From contig CAWEBZ010000002.1 of assembly GCA_963807425.1 (NCBI GenBank), forward strand, positions 1 through 64,000: a stretch of 64,000 nt of DNA, read 5' to 3'. The DNA comes from VRUE01 sp963807425. GTDB lineage: Bacteria; Actinomycetota; Thermoleophilia; Solirubrobacterales; 70-9. Under the pieces are notes generated by a model. The model searched no databases, had not been told where the DNA came from, and saw only the letters and a program-made list of their open reading frames with translations. Shown here piece by piece: positions 42,096 through 50,527 of the stretch (position 1 is the stretch's first letter; each line of letters starts with the position of its first letter). Both the position numbers and the translations under genes were made by a program.

Positions 42096-42161
42096 GAGCC
42101 GTCGGGGGTCTCTTCTCAGGAACTCCCGCGAAGCGGCCTGAGAAGAGACCCCCGACGGCTC
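42096..42161 (-). terminator. Long perfect hairpin terminator
   Basis: A perfect 25-bp stem (42096-42120 and 42137-42161) with a 16-base loop, which itself can form CCGC-TTC-GCGG on the minus strand. It begins about six bases after the acyl-CoA dehydrogenase stop and is followed on the minus strand by TTTAAG. The stem is unusually long and mismatch-free for a terminator. Confidence 0.75.
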
Positions 42162-42167
42162 GCCGCC

Positions 42168-43442
42168 TTATGCGGGAACTGGCTCTTTCTCCGCCGGCTT
42201 CTCCGCAATCGCCTGCTCGGCGACTTCGGCGGCGTAGCCGAGGCGCTCGGCGTACTCGCGTGCCTGCATCCGCGAGATCACCATGCGCTGGATCTCCGCC
42301 GTGCCCTCGAACAGCTGGTAGATCTTGGCGTCGCGGAACCACTTCTCCAGCGGGCAATCGCTGCTCCAGGCGTAGGGACCGACGAGGTCCATCAGCGTTG
42401 TCGTCGCCCACATCGTCACGTCGCCGCCCTTGAGCTTCGACATCGAGCCCTGACCGCCGGTCATCGGGATGCCGTTGCGACCCATCCAGGCGGCACGCTG
42501 GACCAGCAGCCGCGCCGCCTCGATCTCGGTGGCGACATCGGCGAGGACCTGCTGGATGCGCTGCTCCTGGAGGACTGGCTTGCCGCCTTCGGTCTGCCCG
42601 TCGAGGTACTCGAGGGTCCACTCGTAGGCCGCCTGGGCGATGCCTAGGGCCGAGGCGCCGACCAGCGGCCGGGTCATCTCGAAGGTCGCCAGAGCGTCGG
42701 CGCCGCGCGACTTCTTTCCTTCGCGGCCCCGCTGCAGCTTGCGCTCCAGCTTCTCCTCGCCGCCCAGCAGGTTCTCAGCCGGGATGCGGCAGTCGTCGAG
42801 CACGATCTCGGCGGTGTGGGAGGCGCGGATGCCGAGCTTCGACTCCTTCTTGCCCTGGCTCAGGCCCGGCGTGTCCTTGCCGACGACGAAGGAGGCCTGG
42901 CCGCGCGTGCCGAGCGCCGGATCGACGGTGGCGACGACGACGTGAACGTCGGCGATGCCGCCGTTGGTGATGAAGACCTTGGTCCCGTTGAGGACCCACT
43001 CATCGCCGTCGCGCTTGGCCGTCGTCTTCAAGCTCTTCACGTCGGAGCCCGCCTGTGGCTCGGTGACGGCATAGGCGCCGAGCTTGATCTCCTCGCCGAT
43101 GCCGAAGCACTCGGGGACCCACTGTCCAATCTGCTCCGGCGTGCCAGAGGAGGCGATACCGGCCGCGGCGAGCCCGGAGCCGGAGACCGCCAGGGCGATC
43201 CCCGCGCAACCCCAGTGGAACTCTTCGGCGGAGATCACCTGCAGCTGTCCCTCAGAGTCGCCGGCCGAGCGCTGAATCGCCTCGAGGCCTCCAAACCCCT
43301 GCTTGCGGGCCTCTTTGATGACCTCCCAGGGGATGCTCTCCTCTTCGTCGTGCTTGCGGGCGGCTGGCCGGATCACCTCGCGGGCGAAGGTCCGGCAGCG
43401 CTGCTTGAAGTCCAGCTGCTCCTCGTTTAGTGCGAAATCCAT
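42168..43442 (-). CDS. Acyl-CoA dehydrogenase
   Basis: The 424-residue product has the three-domain acyl-CoA dehydrogenase layout: helical N-terminus (F-A-L-N-E-E-Q-L-D-F-K), the beta-domain flavin region (A-Y-A-V-T-E-P-Q-A-G-S-D-V, V-F-I-T-N-G-G), and a C-terminal helical domain with F-E-G-T-A-E-I-Q, whose Glu is the usual catalytic base. It oxidises an acyl-CoA to the enoyl-CoA with FAD. The substrate chain is unknown. A 16-bp palindromic operator shared with the thiolase promoter lies 37 bp upstream of the ATG, pointing to common regulation. Confidence 0.93.
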   Translation of the reverse strand: MDFALNEEQLDFKQRCRTFAREVIRPAARKHDEEESIPWEVIKEARKQGFGGLEAIQRSAGDSEGQLQVISAEEFHWGCAGIALAVSGSGLAAAGIASSGTPEQIGQWVPECFGIGEEIKLGAYAVTEPQAGSDVKSLKTTAKRDGDEWVLNGTKVFITNGGIADVHVVVATVDPALGTRGQASFVVGKDTPGLSQGKKESKLGIRASHTAEIVLDDCRIPAENLLGGEEKLERKLQRGREGKKSRGADALATFEMTRPLVGASALGIAQAAYEWTLEYLDGQTEGGKPVLQEQRIQQVLADVATEIEAARLLVQRAAWMGRNGIPMTGGQGSMSKLKGGDVTMWATTTLMDLVGPYAWSSDCPLEKWFRDAKIYQLFEGTAEIQRMVISRMQAREYAERLGYAAEVAEQAIAEKPAEKEPVPA

Positions 43443-43478
43443 TTGATCCCCTCTTGGCTCGGCGGCGACACTGGTTGA

Positions 43479-43494
43479 TTGACTGGTCAGTCAA
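43479..43494. promoter_or_regulatory. Operator-like palindrome, shared regulon site 1
   Basis: TTGACTGGTCAGTCAA is a palindrome with a two-base centre, between the divergent acyl-CoA dehydrogenase (43442) and cell-wall-binding-like protein (43554) genes. The same 16-mer, in a 21-bp identical context, occurs at 52885-52900. The form is typical of TetR-family operators. Degenerate half-sites (43514-43530) follow. Confidence 0.7.
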
Positions 43495-43553
43495 CCAGTC
43501 TTCACAAAGATTAACTGACCAGCCAGCCAGTCCCCACATGTAGCGTTCGGCCC

Positions 43554-44939
43554 GTGGCGAGGAAGCAGCCGATCAACGCAGACGTGGAGGCACCCGCGGC
43601 GCCGAGTGGGGGGGCCTCTCAATCCACACCGGCAAAGTCACCACCGAAGCCGGCGGAGTCGTCCGCCACAGAGTCCAAGCCTCCCAAGACCTCGGCGCCC
43701 AAGGCGCCGAAGCGGGGGCGCAAACCGATCCCAGCGGCGCTGAAGGCGATCGGCGGGCTCGTCGCCGTCGCAGTCGTTTTCCTCGTCGCAGCGGTGATTG
43801 GCGGCAGCGGCTCGCAGGAGGGTGGCTCGGGAAAGCCGGCACCCGCGCCACAGCCGGTCAGGAGCGAGCCGGCGGAGACTCCTTCCTCGCAGACCGCTGA
43901 GCAGCTCGGCTATCCGGCCTTCGCCACCAACAACACAACCCGCGTCGGCGGCTCAGACCCCGCTGCCAACGCGGCGGGGGTCGCGATGTCGGTCTTCCCC
44001 TCCGCCACGGCCGCCCAGCGCCCGGCCGCTGTCGCCCTCGTCGACGAGGGCGACTGGCACGGGGCGCTCGCCGCCTCGGTGCTGATGGCGGCGCCCGTGG
44101 GGGCGCCGCTCCTGATCTCGAGCGGGGGCGAGCTGCCCGAACCAACCTCGCAAGCTCTCGAGGCCCTCGATCCCCAGGGCGGCAAAGACACCCGCGGAGC
44201 CCAGGCTTTTGCGATCGGCGACGCGGCCACATCAGACGGACTCGAAGCGACGACGATCAAAGCGGGCAAGCCTGCCGCGGTCGCCGCTTCGATCGCGGGC
44301 CTGCGAAGCAAGCTGGCCAGCGGTCCCCCCGAGCACTTCGTCGTCGCCCCCGAAGCCCAGGCGGCGTTTGCGATGCCGGCCGCTGCCTGGGCGGCCCGAT
44401 CCGGCGACCCGGTGCTCTTCACCGCTACCGACCGCCTCCCCGCAGCGACGGCGGCTGCCCTGAGACGGCATCCGCGAACGCCGGTCTACGTACTCGGCCC
44501 CTCTTCGGCGATCTCCTCCGACGTCGTGCGGGAAATCGCCAAGACCAGCAACCGGGTGCGGCGCGTCTCCGGGGAGGACCCCGTGAGCAACGCGATCGCG
44601 CTCGCCCGCTATGCCGACGGAAGCTTCGGCTGGAACGTCAACGATCCTGGCCATGGGTTCGTCGTCGTCCGCAGCGACGCCCCGCTCGACGCTGCCGCGG
44701 CCGCGCCGCTGTCCGCGTCGGGCACCTGGGGCCCGCTCCTGCTCACCGATAACGCCGCTACGCTTCCGGACGCGCTGCGCGGATACCTGCTCGACGTAAA
44801 GCCGGGATACACCACAGATCCGACCCGCGCCTTCTACAACCACGTGTGGGTGATCGGAGACCAGGAGGCCATCGACGTGAACCAGCAGGCAGAGATCAAC
44901 GAGTTGGCCGAACTGACAAAGATCGGAACCTCACCGTGA
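43554..44939 (+). CDS. Cell-wall-binding-repeat-like membrane protein
   Basis: The 461-residue product (GTG start) has a Pro/Ala/Lys-rich cytoplasmic N-terminus (about 1-60), one membrane span (about 63-83), and an extracellular region. That region begins A-T-N-N-T-T-R-V-G-G-S-D-P and shows ladder-like repeats with P-V-Y-V-L-G, H-V-W-V-I-G-D and P-L-L-L-T-D. This matches the cell wall binding repeat 2 (CWB2) type. It probably associates with the envelope. The next gene starts inside its stop (GTGA). Confidence 0.85.
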   Translation: MARKQPINADVEAPAAPSGGASQSTPAKSPPKPAESSATESKPPKTSAPKAPKRGRKPIPAALKAIGGLVAVAVVFLVAAVIGGSGSQEGGSGKPAPAPQPVRSEPAETPSSQTAEQLGYPAFATNNTTRVGGSDPAANAAGVAMSVFPSATAAQRPAAVALVDEGDWHGALAASVLMAAPVGAPLLISSGGELPEPTSQALEALDPQGGKDTRGAQAFAIGDAATSDGLEATTIKAGKPAAVAASIAGLRSKLASGPPEHFVVAPEAQAAFAMPAAAWAARSGDPVLFTATDRLPAATAAALRRHPRTPVYVLGPSSAISSDVVREIAKTSNRVRRVSGEDPVSNAIALARYADGSFGWNVNDPGHGFVVVRSDAPLDAAAAAPLSASGTWGPLLLTDNAATLPDALRGYLLDVKPGYTTDPTRAFYNHVWVIGDQEAIDVNQQAEINELAELTKIGTSP

Positions 44940-45184
44940 GCGAGGCCGAGAGTCCCGAGCTGCTGAGCAGCTCCCATGAGGTCACGGCCGAGGACGTTCG
45001 CGCTCTCGCCGGCGCCTCCACCCCCCACTTTGCGCTTCAGGTCCGCAACCGGATCCGCCGCCTGATCGAGCCACTGCCGGCCGACCACCCGGCGAGGATC
45101 GAAGGCGAGCGCAAGATCGCCGAGCTCGAGGAGCTGGCAGAGCACAGCGGCGACCCGCGCGGCACCCTCGGAATCGGACACTGA
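44936..45184 (+). CDS. Small hypothetical protein, 82 aa
   Basis: The GTG start overlaps the upstream stop (GTGA) and the TGA stop overlaps the next ATG (TGATG), so it is tightly coupled in a three-gene unit. The product is acidic and helical (V-T-A-E-D-V-R-A-L-A-G, then R-N-R-I-R-R-L-I-E-P-L). It has no recognised domain. The open frame extends upstream to 44846, but overlap geometry favours 44936. Confidence 0.75.
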   Translation: MSEAESPELLSSSHEVTAEDVRALAGASTPHFALQVRNRIRRLIEPLPADHPARIEGERKIAELEELAEHSGDPRGTLGIGH

Positions 45185-45852
45185 TGAAGCAGCTGGCACC
45201 GGGTGTGTGGCGCCTCAAGGAGATCCCCTATCCCTCAATCAACGTCTACCTCGCCGAGGACGTGCTGATCGACGCCGGCCGCCGCTGGGACCGCGGTCGC
45301 ATCTTCAGCGAGATCGAGGGTCGCGAGATCTCGCTGCTGGCATTGACCCATGCCCACCCCGACCACCAGGGCGTCGCCAAGGACGTCTGCGAAGCACGTG
45401 AGATCCCGCTTGCCTGCCACGCCGACGACGTCGAGGCGATGGAAGGCAAGCGGCCGATGCAGGAGGCCGCCGCCGGCAATCCCGTCAACCGGGTGATCCG
45501 CAAGATCTGGCAGGGACCTCCGTACAAAGTCGACCGCATCCTCAACGAAGGAGCCGAGGTCGCCGGCTTTCGCGTCGTCCATGCACCCGGGCACGCTCGC
45601 GGCGAGGTGATCTTCTTCCGCGACTCCGACCGGGTGGCGATATGCGGCGACGTGATCCGCAACATGAGTTACGCGACCGCACTGCCCGGGATCAAGGAGC
45701 CGCCGAAGATCTTCACCTATGACCCCGCCGAGAACCGCCGTTCGATCCGCAAGCTCGCCGATCTCGAACCCTCTTTGATCCTGCCCGGCCACGGCCCCGC
45801 CGTTACCGACACAGCCGAGTTCAAGCGCTTCGTCGCAACCCTGCCGAGCTAG
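45184..45852 (+). CDS. Metallo-beta-lactamase-fold hydrolase
   Basis: The 222-residue product has the MBL-fold motif T-H-A-H-P-D-H (H-x-H-x-D-H), a later metal His in V-H-A-P-G-H-A-R-G, the bridging Asp in A-I-C-G-D-V and a final His in L-I-L-P-G-H-G. It is a probable two-zinc hydrolase of the glyoxalase II-like group with unknown substrate. It is cotranslated with the 82-aa gene. Confidence 0.9.
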   Translation: MKQLAPGVWRLKEIPYPSINVYLAEDVLIDAGRRWDRGRIFSEIEGREISLLALTHAHPDHQGVAKDVCEAREIPLACHADDVEAMEGKRPMQEAAAGNPVNRVIRKIWQGPPYKVDRILNEGAEVAGFRVVHAPGHARGEVIFFRDSDRVAICGDVIRNMSYATALPGIKEPPKIFTYDPAENRRSIRKLADLEPSLILPGHGPAVTDTAEFKRFVATLPS

Positions 45853-45925
45853 ACGCAGAGACGAGGTTAGGCGCTCGCCTGATCTGGGTATGGCTCCAGC
45901 ACGCTGCAAGTGCGAAGGGAGTCTT

Positions 45926-46450
45926 ATGGAGACGCTGGGGAAGAAGAAGCCATCGCCCGCGATGCTCGTGGCCATAATCGCGCTCATAGTGGCGCTGGCC
46001 GGCACCGCCTACGCGGCACAGACGATCAACGGCGGGGCGATCAAAAAGCAGACGATCGGGGCCGGCAAGATCAAGCACAAGACCCTCACCGGCTACCAGA
46101 TCAACACCAACAAGCTGGGAGTGGTGCCTACGGCCACGCGTGCCGCCCACACCTACTGGGCAGTCGTCAACAACCCAGCGGGAGTCGGCAACGCAGCCCT
46201 CGCTCGAGCCAGCGATGCCGGGATCACCGCGGTTGAGGGCGGTGGCGCTGTGGCCGTCGCCTTCCCGATCAACATCTCGGGTTGCGCGAACGTCGCCGGA
46301 CGCGACAACGCCGGGACCTCTGTACCCGGCCCTGGCTACGCCCAGACCAACACCTCGCCCGCCAACGCCAACGCGATCGAAGTCCGCACCCGGGACGAGA
46401 AAGGCGCTGACGCTGACGCCGACTTCCATCTAATCGTCGTCTGCCCATAG
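45926..46450 (+). CDS. Secreted protein, Solirubrobacterales-type leader
   Basis: ATG 45926 follows AAGGGAG with good spacing and gives a 174-residue product; an upstream ATG (45890) has no such site. The N-terminus K-K-P-S-P-A-M-L-V-A-I-I-A-L-I-V-A-L-A-G is followed by A-Y-A-A, then I-N-G-G-A-I-K-K-Q-T-I-G. I associate this leader plus motif with a large family of secreted proteins in Thermoleophilia. The rest is Asn/Thr/Gly-rich with two or three cysteines and no named domain. A hairpin terminator follows. Confidence 0.82.
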   Translation: METLGKKKPSPAMLVAIIALIVALAGTAYAAQTINGGAIKKQTIGAGKIKHKTLTGYQINTNKLGVVPTATRAAHTYWAVVNNPAGVGNAALARASDAGITAVEGGGAVAVAFPINISGCANVAGRDNAGTSVPGPGYAQTNTSPANANAIEVRTRDEKGADADADFHLIVVCP

Positions 46451-46470
46451 TCGGGCGGCGCCAAAATGCT

Positions 46471-46507
46471 CGGCCTGTCCCCTCACGCCACCAGAGGGGG
46501 CAGGCCG
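46471..46507 (+). terminator. Hairpin terminator
   Basis: CGGCCTGTCCCCTC (46471-46484) pairs with GAGGGGGCAGGCCG (46494-46507), 14 bp with one T-G wobble and a nine-base loop, about 20 bp after the stop of the secreted-protein gene. No U-run, as often in high-GC actinobacteria. Confidence 0.65.
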
Positions 46508-46550
46508 GCATAGAGGGGCAGGCTTAGATGCGAACGGCTAGGCTGGGCGC

Positions 46551-46754
46551 GTGAGCGAGGCAGAGCACGGGTTCAAAGAGGGCGACAAGGTCTGGGTCGA
46601 GGATGGCAACGGCAAGCACCATCCCGGGATCTTCGTCGGCGACAACGAAGCTTCTGGCTGGTTCGGCGGCGGGCCGAGCGCCTACGTGGTCCACCCCGAG
46701 GCCCACAACGCCGAGGTCGTCTCGATCTTCCGCATCACCCCGCGCGACGAGTAG
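46551..46754 (+). CDS. Small hypothetical protein, 67 aa
   Basis: A GTG-initiated, 67-residue acidic protein with G-D-K-V-W-V-E-D-G-N-G-K-H-H-P-G-I-F-V-G-D near the N-terminus, which looks like an SH3-like or KOW-like small beta-barrel. It then has A-Y-V-V-H-P-E-A and ends R-I-T-P-R-D-E. The function is unknown. In the next 80 bp another frame (to 46836) reads Y-E-D-W-Y-L-V-P-A-R-E-L, which also looks coding-like (see findings). Confidence 0.7.
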   Translation: MSEAEHGFKEGDKVWVEDGNGKHHPGIFVGDNEASGWFGGGPSAYVVHPEAHNAEVVSIFRITPRDE

Positions 46755-46841
46755 CGGCCGGGGGGCTTACGAGGACTGGTACCTGGTACCTGCTCGCGAG
46801 CTGACCGACCGCGAGAGGATCTGGCCGAGCCGCTGAGGGGC

Positions 46842-47123
46842 TCAGGAGGGCAGCCGCGCTGCGGGCATATCCACCCGGTCGCCGTTGAAGGGCACGCCCT
46901 CAGCGACCAGGTGCCGCCGTTGCCGCGCCCCCTTTGCCAACGAGCCGTCGGCACGGACCACACGCCACCAGGGCAGATCGGGGTCGTCGCACTCGAAAAG
47001 GACCGAGCCGGCGAAGCGAGGCGAGCCAGGCGAGACATCGCCATAGGTAGAGACGAAGCCGGCGGGGATCTCGCGCACGCGCTCGAGCACGTCGAAGGCG
47101 CGGGTTTCTCCCGCCGAGGTCAG
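46842..47123 (-). CDS. Alkyltransferase-like protein (ATL)
   Basis: A product of about 93 residues matching the DNA-binding domain of O6-alkylguanine methyltransferases (V-S-T-Y-G-D-V, then P-W-W-R-V-V-R-A-D-G). The active-site P-C-H-R is replaced by P-W-W-R, so it should recognise alkylated guanine without repairing it, flagging it for excision repair. The start is uncertain: no ATG/GTG fits well. A CTG at 47121-47123 overlaps the upstream stop as CTGA, and a GTG at 47090 is the alternative. It is the last gene of the dehydrogenase/oxidoreductase unit. Confidence 0.8.
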   Translation of the reverse strand: MTSAGETRAFDVLERVREIPAGFVSTYGDVSPGSPRFAGSVLFECDDPDLPWWRVVRADGSLAKGARQRRHLVAEGVPFNGDRVDMPAARLPS

Positions 47124-48148
47124 GCGGTGGGACCGAAAGCCGTGATGATCCGGTTCTGGTACTCGGAGAGCTCTTCGGGAGAGATGAAGTAAGTGGGCGG
47201 CGTGAGGAAGAGGCCGTCGGCCCGCTCGGCGGTGGCTTCGACCCGGGCGCGGACCTTGTCGAGCGGGCCGGCAGCGCAATAGGCGTCGACCATCTCGTCA
47301 CTGATCGCCGCCGGCACAGCGGCCAGGTCGCCACGGCGGAATGCCTTGCCGGCGGCCACGGCGTTGTCGGCGAAGCCGTGCAGCTCCCAGAGGGGCATGT
47401 AGGTCTTGACCGTGGCGTAGAAGGAGATCGTGCGGCGGGCCATGTCGATTGCCCGCTCCTCGTCGTCGTCGATCGCGCAGCAGACGGTCGGCAGGTAGTC
47501 GAACGCCTTGCGCTCGCGGCCGGAGCGGCGCAGGCCCTCCTCGAAGGAGCTGACGACGACCTCGTCGATCCAGCGCAGGCTCTGGATCGGATGGCCGATC
47601 AGGCCGTCGGCGACGTCACCCGCCATCCGGCACATACCCCCCTGCACGCCGGCGGTGTAAATCGGCACCGACTCGCGCGCAGCCGGGTGGGGCCGGATCC
47701 AGCCCTTGATGTCGATGTCGTAGTAGGTGCCCTCGTAGCGAATCGGTTCGCCCTTGCCGGCCTGCTGCATGATCAGCCGCGTCGCCTCGATCGCCTCGCG
47801 CATGTGCGGCGCCGGCTTGCCGTACTCGGCGTTGTGCCAGGTCTCGTTCAGGCGCTTGACCCCGGAGCCGAGACCGAGGCGGAAGCGCCCGCCAGACATC
47901 TCGTCGATGTCGAGCGCCGAGATGGCGAGAATGAAGGGACTGCGGGTGAAGGCCCAGGCGATCCCGGTAGCGACATCGATCTTCTCGGTCCTGCCGGCAA
48001 GGTAGGCCGCCTGGGTGACCGAGGAGCGAAAGAGCTCTGGTGCCCAGACACACTCCACCCCAGCCGCTTCGGCACTCTTTGTCTCGGCCTCGAGGTCGGG
48101 AACGGAGACGCCGATCGCGGCTACGGAAATGCGGTCTAGCGCGCTCAT
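47120..48148 (-). CDS. LLM-class (F420-type) oxidoreductase
   Basis: The 342-residue product is a luciferase-like TIM-barrel monooxygenase or dehydrogenase. Visible signatures: G-V-S-V-P-D-L at the first strand, A-P-E-L-F-R, A-T-G-I-A-W-A-F-T-R-S-P, G-R-F-R-L-G-L-G-S-G and P-I-Y-T-A-G-V-Q-G-G-M. In actinobacteria these usually use coenzyme F420, but FMN cannot be excluded from sequence alone. It lies 10 bp after an acyl-CoA dehydrogenase on the same strand, suggesting a joint degradative pathway. Confidence 0.88.
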   Translation of the reverse strand: MSALDRISVAAIGVSVPDLEAETKSAEAAGVECVWAPELFRSSVTQAAYLAGRTEKIDVATGIAWAFTRSPFILAISALDIDEMSGGRFRLGLGSGVKRLNETWHNAEYGKPAPHMREAIEATRLIMQQAGKGEPIRYEGTYYDIDIKGWIRPHPAARESVPIYTAGVQGGMCRMAGDVADGLIGHPIQSLRWIDEVVVSSFEEGLRRSGRERKAFDYLPTVCCAIDDDEERAIDMARRTISFYATVKTYMPLWELHGFADNAVAAGKAFRRGDLAAVPAAISDEMVDAYCAAGPLDKVRARVEATAERADGLFLTPPTYFISPEELSEYQNRIITAFGPTA

Positions 48149-48158
48149 TCCGTCCAGC

Positions 48159-49283
48159 TCAGACCGAGACCGGCTCCGCGGCCTCGACGAGAACCGCATC
48201 GGCGACCCGCTCGCGATGCCACTTGGCGTCACCGAACATCGCCGCGTTGGCCTTGCCGCGCTTGAGGAAGAAGTGCAGGTCGTGCTCCCAGGTGAAGCCG
48301 ATGCCACCGTGCACCTGGAGCGAGGCGTCGGGCACCCGCCAGCCAGCGTCGGACGCATAGGACTTGGCCATCGAGGCCGCCAGCGGCAGCGTCTCGGGCG
48401 CGGCGTCGGCTGCCCAGGCGGCGCCGTAGACGGCGGAGCGGGAATTCTCGGTCTCCAGCAGCATTTGGGCACAGCGGTGGGAGACCGCCTGGTAGGAGCC
48501 GATCGGGCGGCCGAACTGCTGGCGGTCTTTGGCGTAGGCGACGGCCATCTCCATCGTCCGCTGGGCGATCCCGGTCGACTCGGCGGCAAGCGCGACGCAG
48601 AGGCGGAAGAAGACGGGGTAGTAGTCGGCCTCCTCCGCCGGCAGGGTCTGCTCGGCCCCGACCCGGACACCGTCGAAGCGCACTGAGTAGAGGCGGCGGG
48701 TGAGGTCGATCGAGGGCTCGGCCTGGACGCTGACGCCGTCCGCACCGCGCTCGACCAGGTGACGGCAGCCGTCCGCGGTCGCGACGAGGAAGAAGTCGGC
48801 CGCTGCCGCATCAAGGACAAGCACCTTCTCGCCGTCGAGGACAACGCCGTCGCCGTCGGGCTTCGCATCCATCGTGAAGCCACCCGGGGTCGCCGGCGAG
48901 CCTGCATCCCAGAGCGCCGGCGTACCGCGCAGCTCACCGGCCGCCAGCGGGCGCAGCCAGCGCTCGCGCTGCTCGTCGGAGCCGCAAAGCGCCAGCAGGA
49001 GGCCGGCGATCGTGTTGGAGAAGAGCGGCGAGGGAGCGAGCGCGTAACCCATCTCCTCGAAGAGGACGCTGAGCTCGACTATGCCGAGGCCCTGGCCGCC
49101 CCACTGCTCGGGCAGCGCCAGGCCAGGCCAGCCGAGCTCGGCCATCTCGGCCCAGTCGGACTGCTCGAAGCCGTGCTCGCTCTCGGCAAGCTCGCGAATC
49201 CGCTCCGATTTGTAGCGGGCTGCAAGGAAGTCCCGCGCCGTCGCTTTGATTGCCTGCTGCTCGTCGGTGAGGTCGAAGTACAT
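48159..49283 (-). CDS. Acyl-CoA dehydrogenase, FadE partner subunit
   Basis: The 374-residue product has an acyl-CoA dehydrogenase fold (L-T-D-E-Q-Q-A-I-K-A-T at the start, Q-V-H-G-G-I-G-F-T-W-E-H-D at the C-terminal end), but lacks the usual catalytic Glu motif (E-G-T or E-G-G). In mycobacterial FadE pairs such a chain combines with an active partner in a heterotetramer. The adjacent gene (49289) has I-E-G-G-T and could be that partner; a 5-bp gap separates them. Confidence 0.88.
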   Translation of the reverse strand: MYFDLTDEQQAIKATARDFLAARYKSERIRELAESEHGFEQSDWAEMAELGWPGLALPEQWGGQGLGIVELSVLFEEMGYALAPSPLFSNTIAGLLLALCGSDEQRERWLRPLAAGELRGTPALWDAGSPATPGGFTMDAKPDGDGVVLDGEKVLVLDAAAADFFLVATADGCRHLVERGADGVSVQAEPSIDLTRRLYSVRFDGVRVGAEQTLPAEEADYYPVFFRLCVALAAESTGIAQRTMEMAVAYAKDRQQFGRPIGSYQAVSHRCAQMLLETENSRSAVYGAAWAADAAPETLPLAASMAKSYASDAGWRVPDASLQVHGGIGFTWEHDLHFFLKRGKANAAMFGDAKWHRERVADAVLVEAAEPVSV

Positions 49284-49288
49284 GGGAA

Positions 49289-50467
49289 TCAGCGAAGCCT
49301 GGGTAGGCCGAGAACCCGCTCGGCGATGATGTTCTTGAGGATGTCGGTGGTACCGCCCTCGATCGAGTTGGCCCGCGAGCGCAGGAAGCGGTACTGCCAG
49401 GCGCCGTTCTCGACCGCATGCGAAGCGCCACGATCGAGCGGTGCGTAGGCGCCCTCGATCTCGAGCGCCAGCTCGGCCATCCGCTGGTTGATGTCAGCCC
49501 ACTGCCACTTGCCCAGTGAGCCCTCCGGCCCCGGGATCCCGGACTGCATCGTTTTGGTCAGGCCGCGATAGGCGTTGAGGCGCATCGTCTCGGCCTCGAT
49601 GTGGAGCTGGGCTATGCGCTGGCGGTAGACCGGGTCCTCAGCCGCGCTGCCACCGTTGAGTCGCGTCTCGGCAGCCAGCTCACCAAGGCGCCTGAGACCG
49701 TTGGCGACCTGGGCGATCGCCCCGAAGGCAAGCCCTGCACGCTCGTTCATTAGGGTCGTGATCGCGACGTTCCAGCCGCCGCCGACCTCGCCGATGACGT
49801 TCTCGTCGGGGATGCGCGCCTCGTTGATGAACACCTCGTTGAACTCGCCCTCGCCGGTGATCTGAACCAGCGGCTTCGCTTCGACCCCCTCCTGCTCCAT
49901 GTCCAGCAGGAAGTAGGTGAGCCCCTTGTGCTTAGGCGCGTCGGGGTCGGTGCGGGCAACGAGCATGCACCACTTCGCGTACTGGGCGAACGTGGTCCAG
50001 ACCTTCTGCCCGGTGACGACCCATTCGTCGCCGTCCTTGACCGCCTTCGTCTTCAGCGAGGCGAGGTCTGAGCCCGACTCGGGCTCGGAGAAGCCCTGGC
50101 ACCAGATCTCCTCGGCGGTGAGGATCGGCTCCAGGTAGCGCTGCTTCTGCGCATCGGTGCCATGGGCGATCACCACCGGGCCGCCCATCGCCAGGCCGAG
50201 CACGTTGGCCGGGCTCGGCGCTTCCAGCCTCGATGCCTCGCCGACGAAGATCGCCTGCTCGATCATCGTGGCGCCGCGGCCGCCGTACTCCTTCGGCCAG
50301 GAGATCCCAGCCCAACCGGCGGCATGCATCTTCTGCTGCCACTCGCGGCGGAAGGCCATCACCTCCTCCAGGCCGGCCTCCGGCTCAGGCCCGGGATGGT
50401 TCTCTTCGATCCAAGTGCGGACCTCGTCGCGGAACTGCTGCTCAGACGGCGAAAGAGTTAGGTCCAT
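49289..50467 (-). CDS. Acyl-CoA dehydrogenase, catalytic FadE-type
   Basis: A 392-residue acyl-CoA dehydrogenase with G-F-S-E-P-E-S-G-S-D-L-A-S-L and V-T-G-Q-K-V-W-T-T-F-A-Q in the flavin domain and S-I-E-G-G-T-T-D-I-L near the end, where Glu is the probable base. The long-form N-terminus (W-P-K-E-Y-G-G-R-G) is typical of FadE proteins acting on steroid side chains or bulky acyl-CoAs, though the substrate cannot be read here. It is the first gene of a four-gene unit ending in the ATL gene. The upstream region has only a weak resemblance to the shared palindrome. Confidence 0.9.
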   Translation of the reverse strand: MDLTLSPSEQQFRDEVRTWIEENHPGPEPEAGLEEVMAFRREWQQKMHAAGWAGISWPKEYGGRGATMIEQAIFVGEASRLEAPSPANVLGLAMGGPVVIAHGTDAQKQRYLEPILTAEEIWCQGFSEPESGSDLASLKTKAVKDGDEWVVTGQKVWTTFAQYAKWCMLVARTDPDAPKHKGLTYFLLDMEQEGVEAKPLVQITGEGEFNEVFINEARIPDENVIGEVGGGWNVAITTLMNERAGLAFGAIAQVANGLRRLGELAAETRLNGGSAAEDPVYRQRIAQLHIEAETMRLNAYRGLTKTMQSGIPGPEGSLGKWQWADINQRMAELALEIEGAYAPLDRGASHAVENGAWQYRFLRSRANSIEGGTTDILKNIIAERVLGLPRLR

Positions 50468-50527
50468 CGGCCGCGGAGCATACTGGGATTGGCCAGGCAG
50501 CCAGACAGGGAGAGCCTACGCCGACCC

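Noticed and set aside
47120..48937. 605-residue frame as a fused protein
   Set aside because: The first 263 codons are out-of-frame sequence of the acyl-CoA dehydrogenase at 48159; the oxidoreductase begins at 48148.
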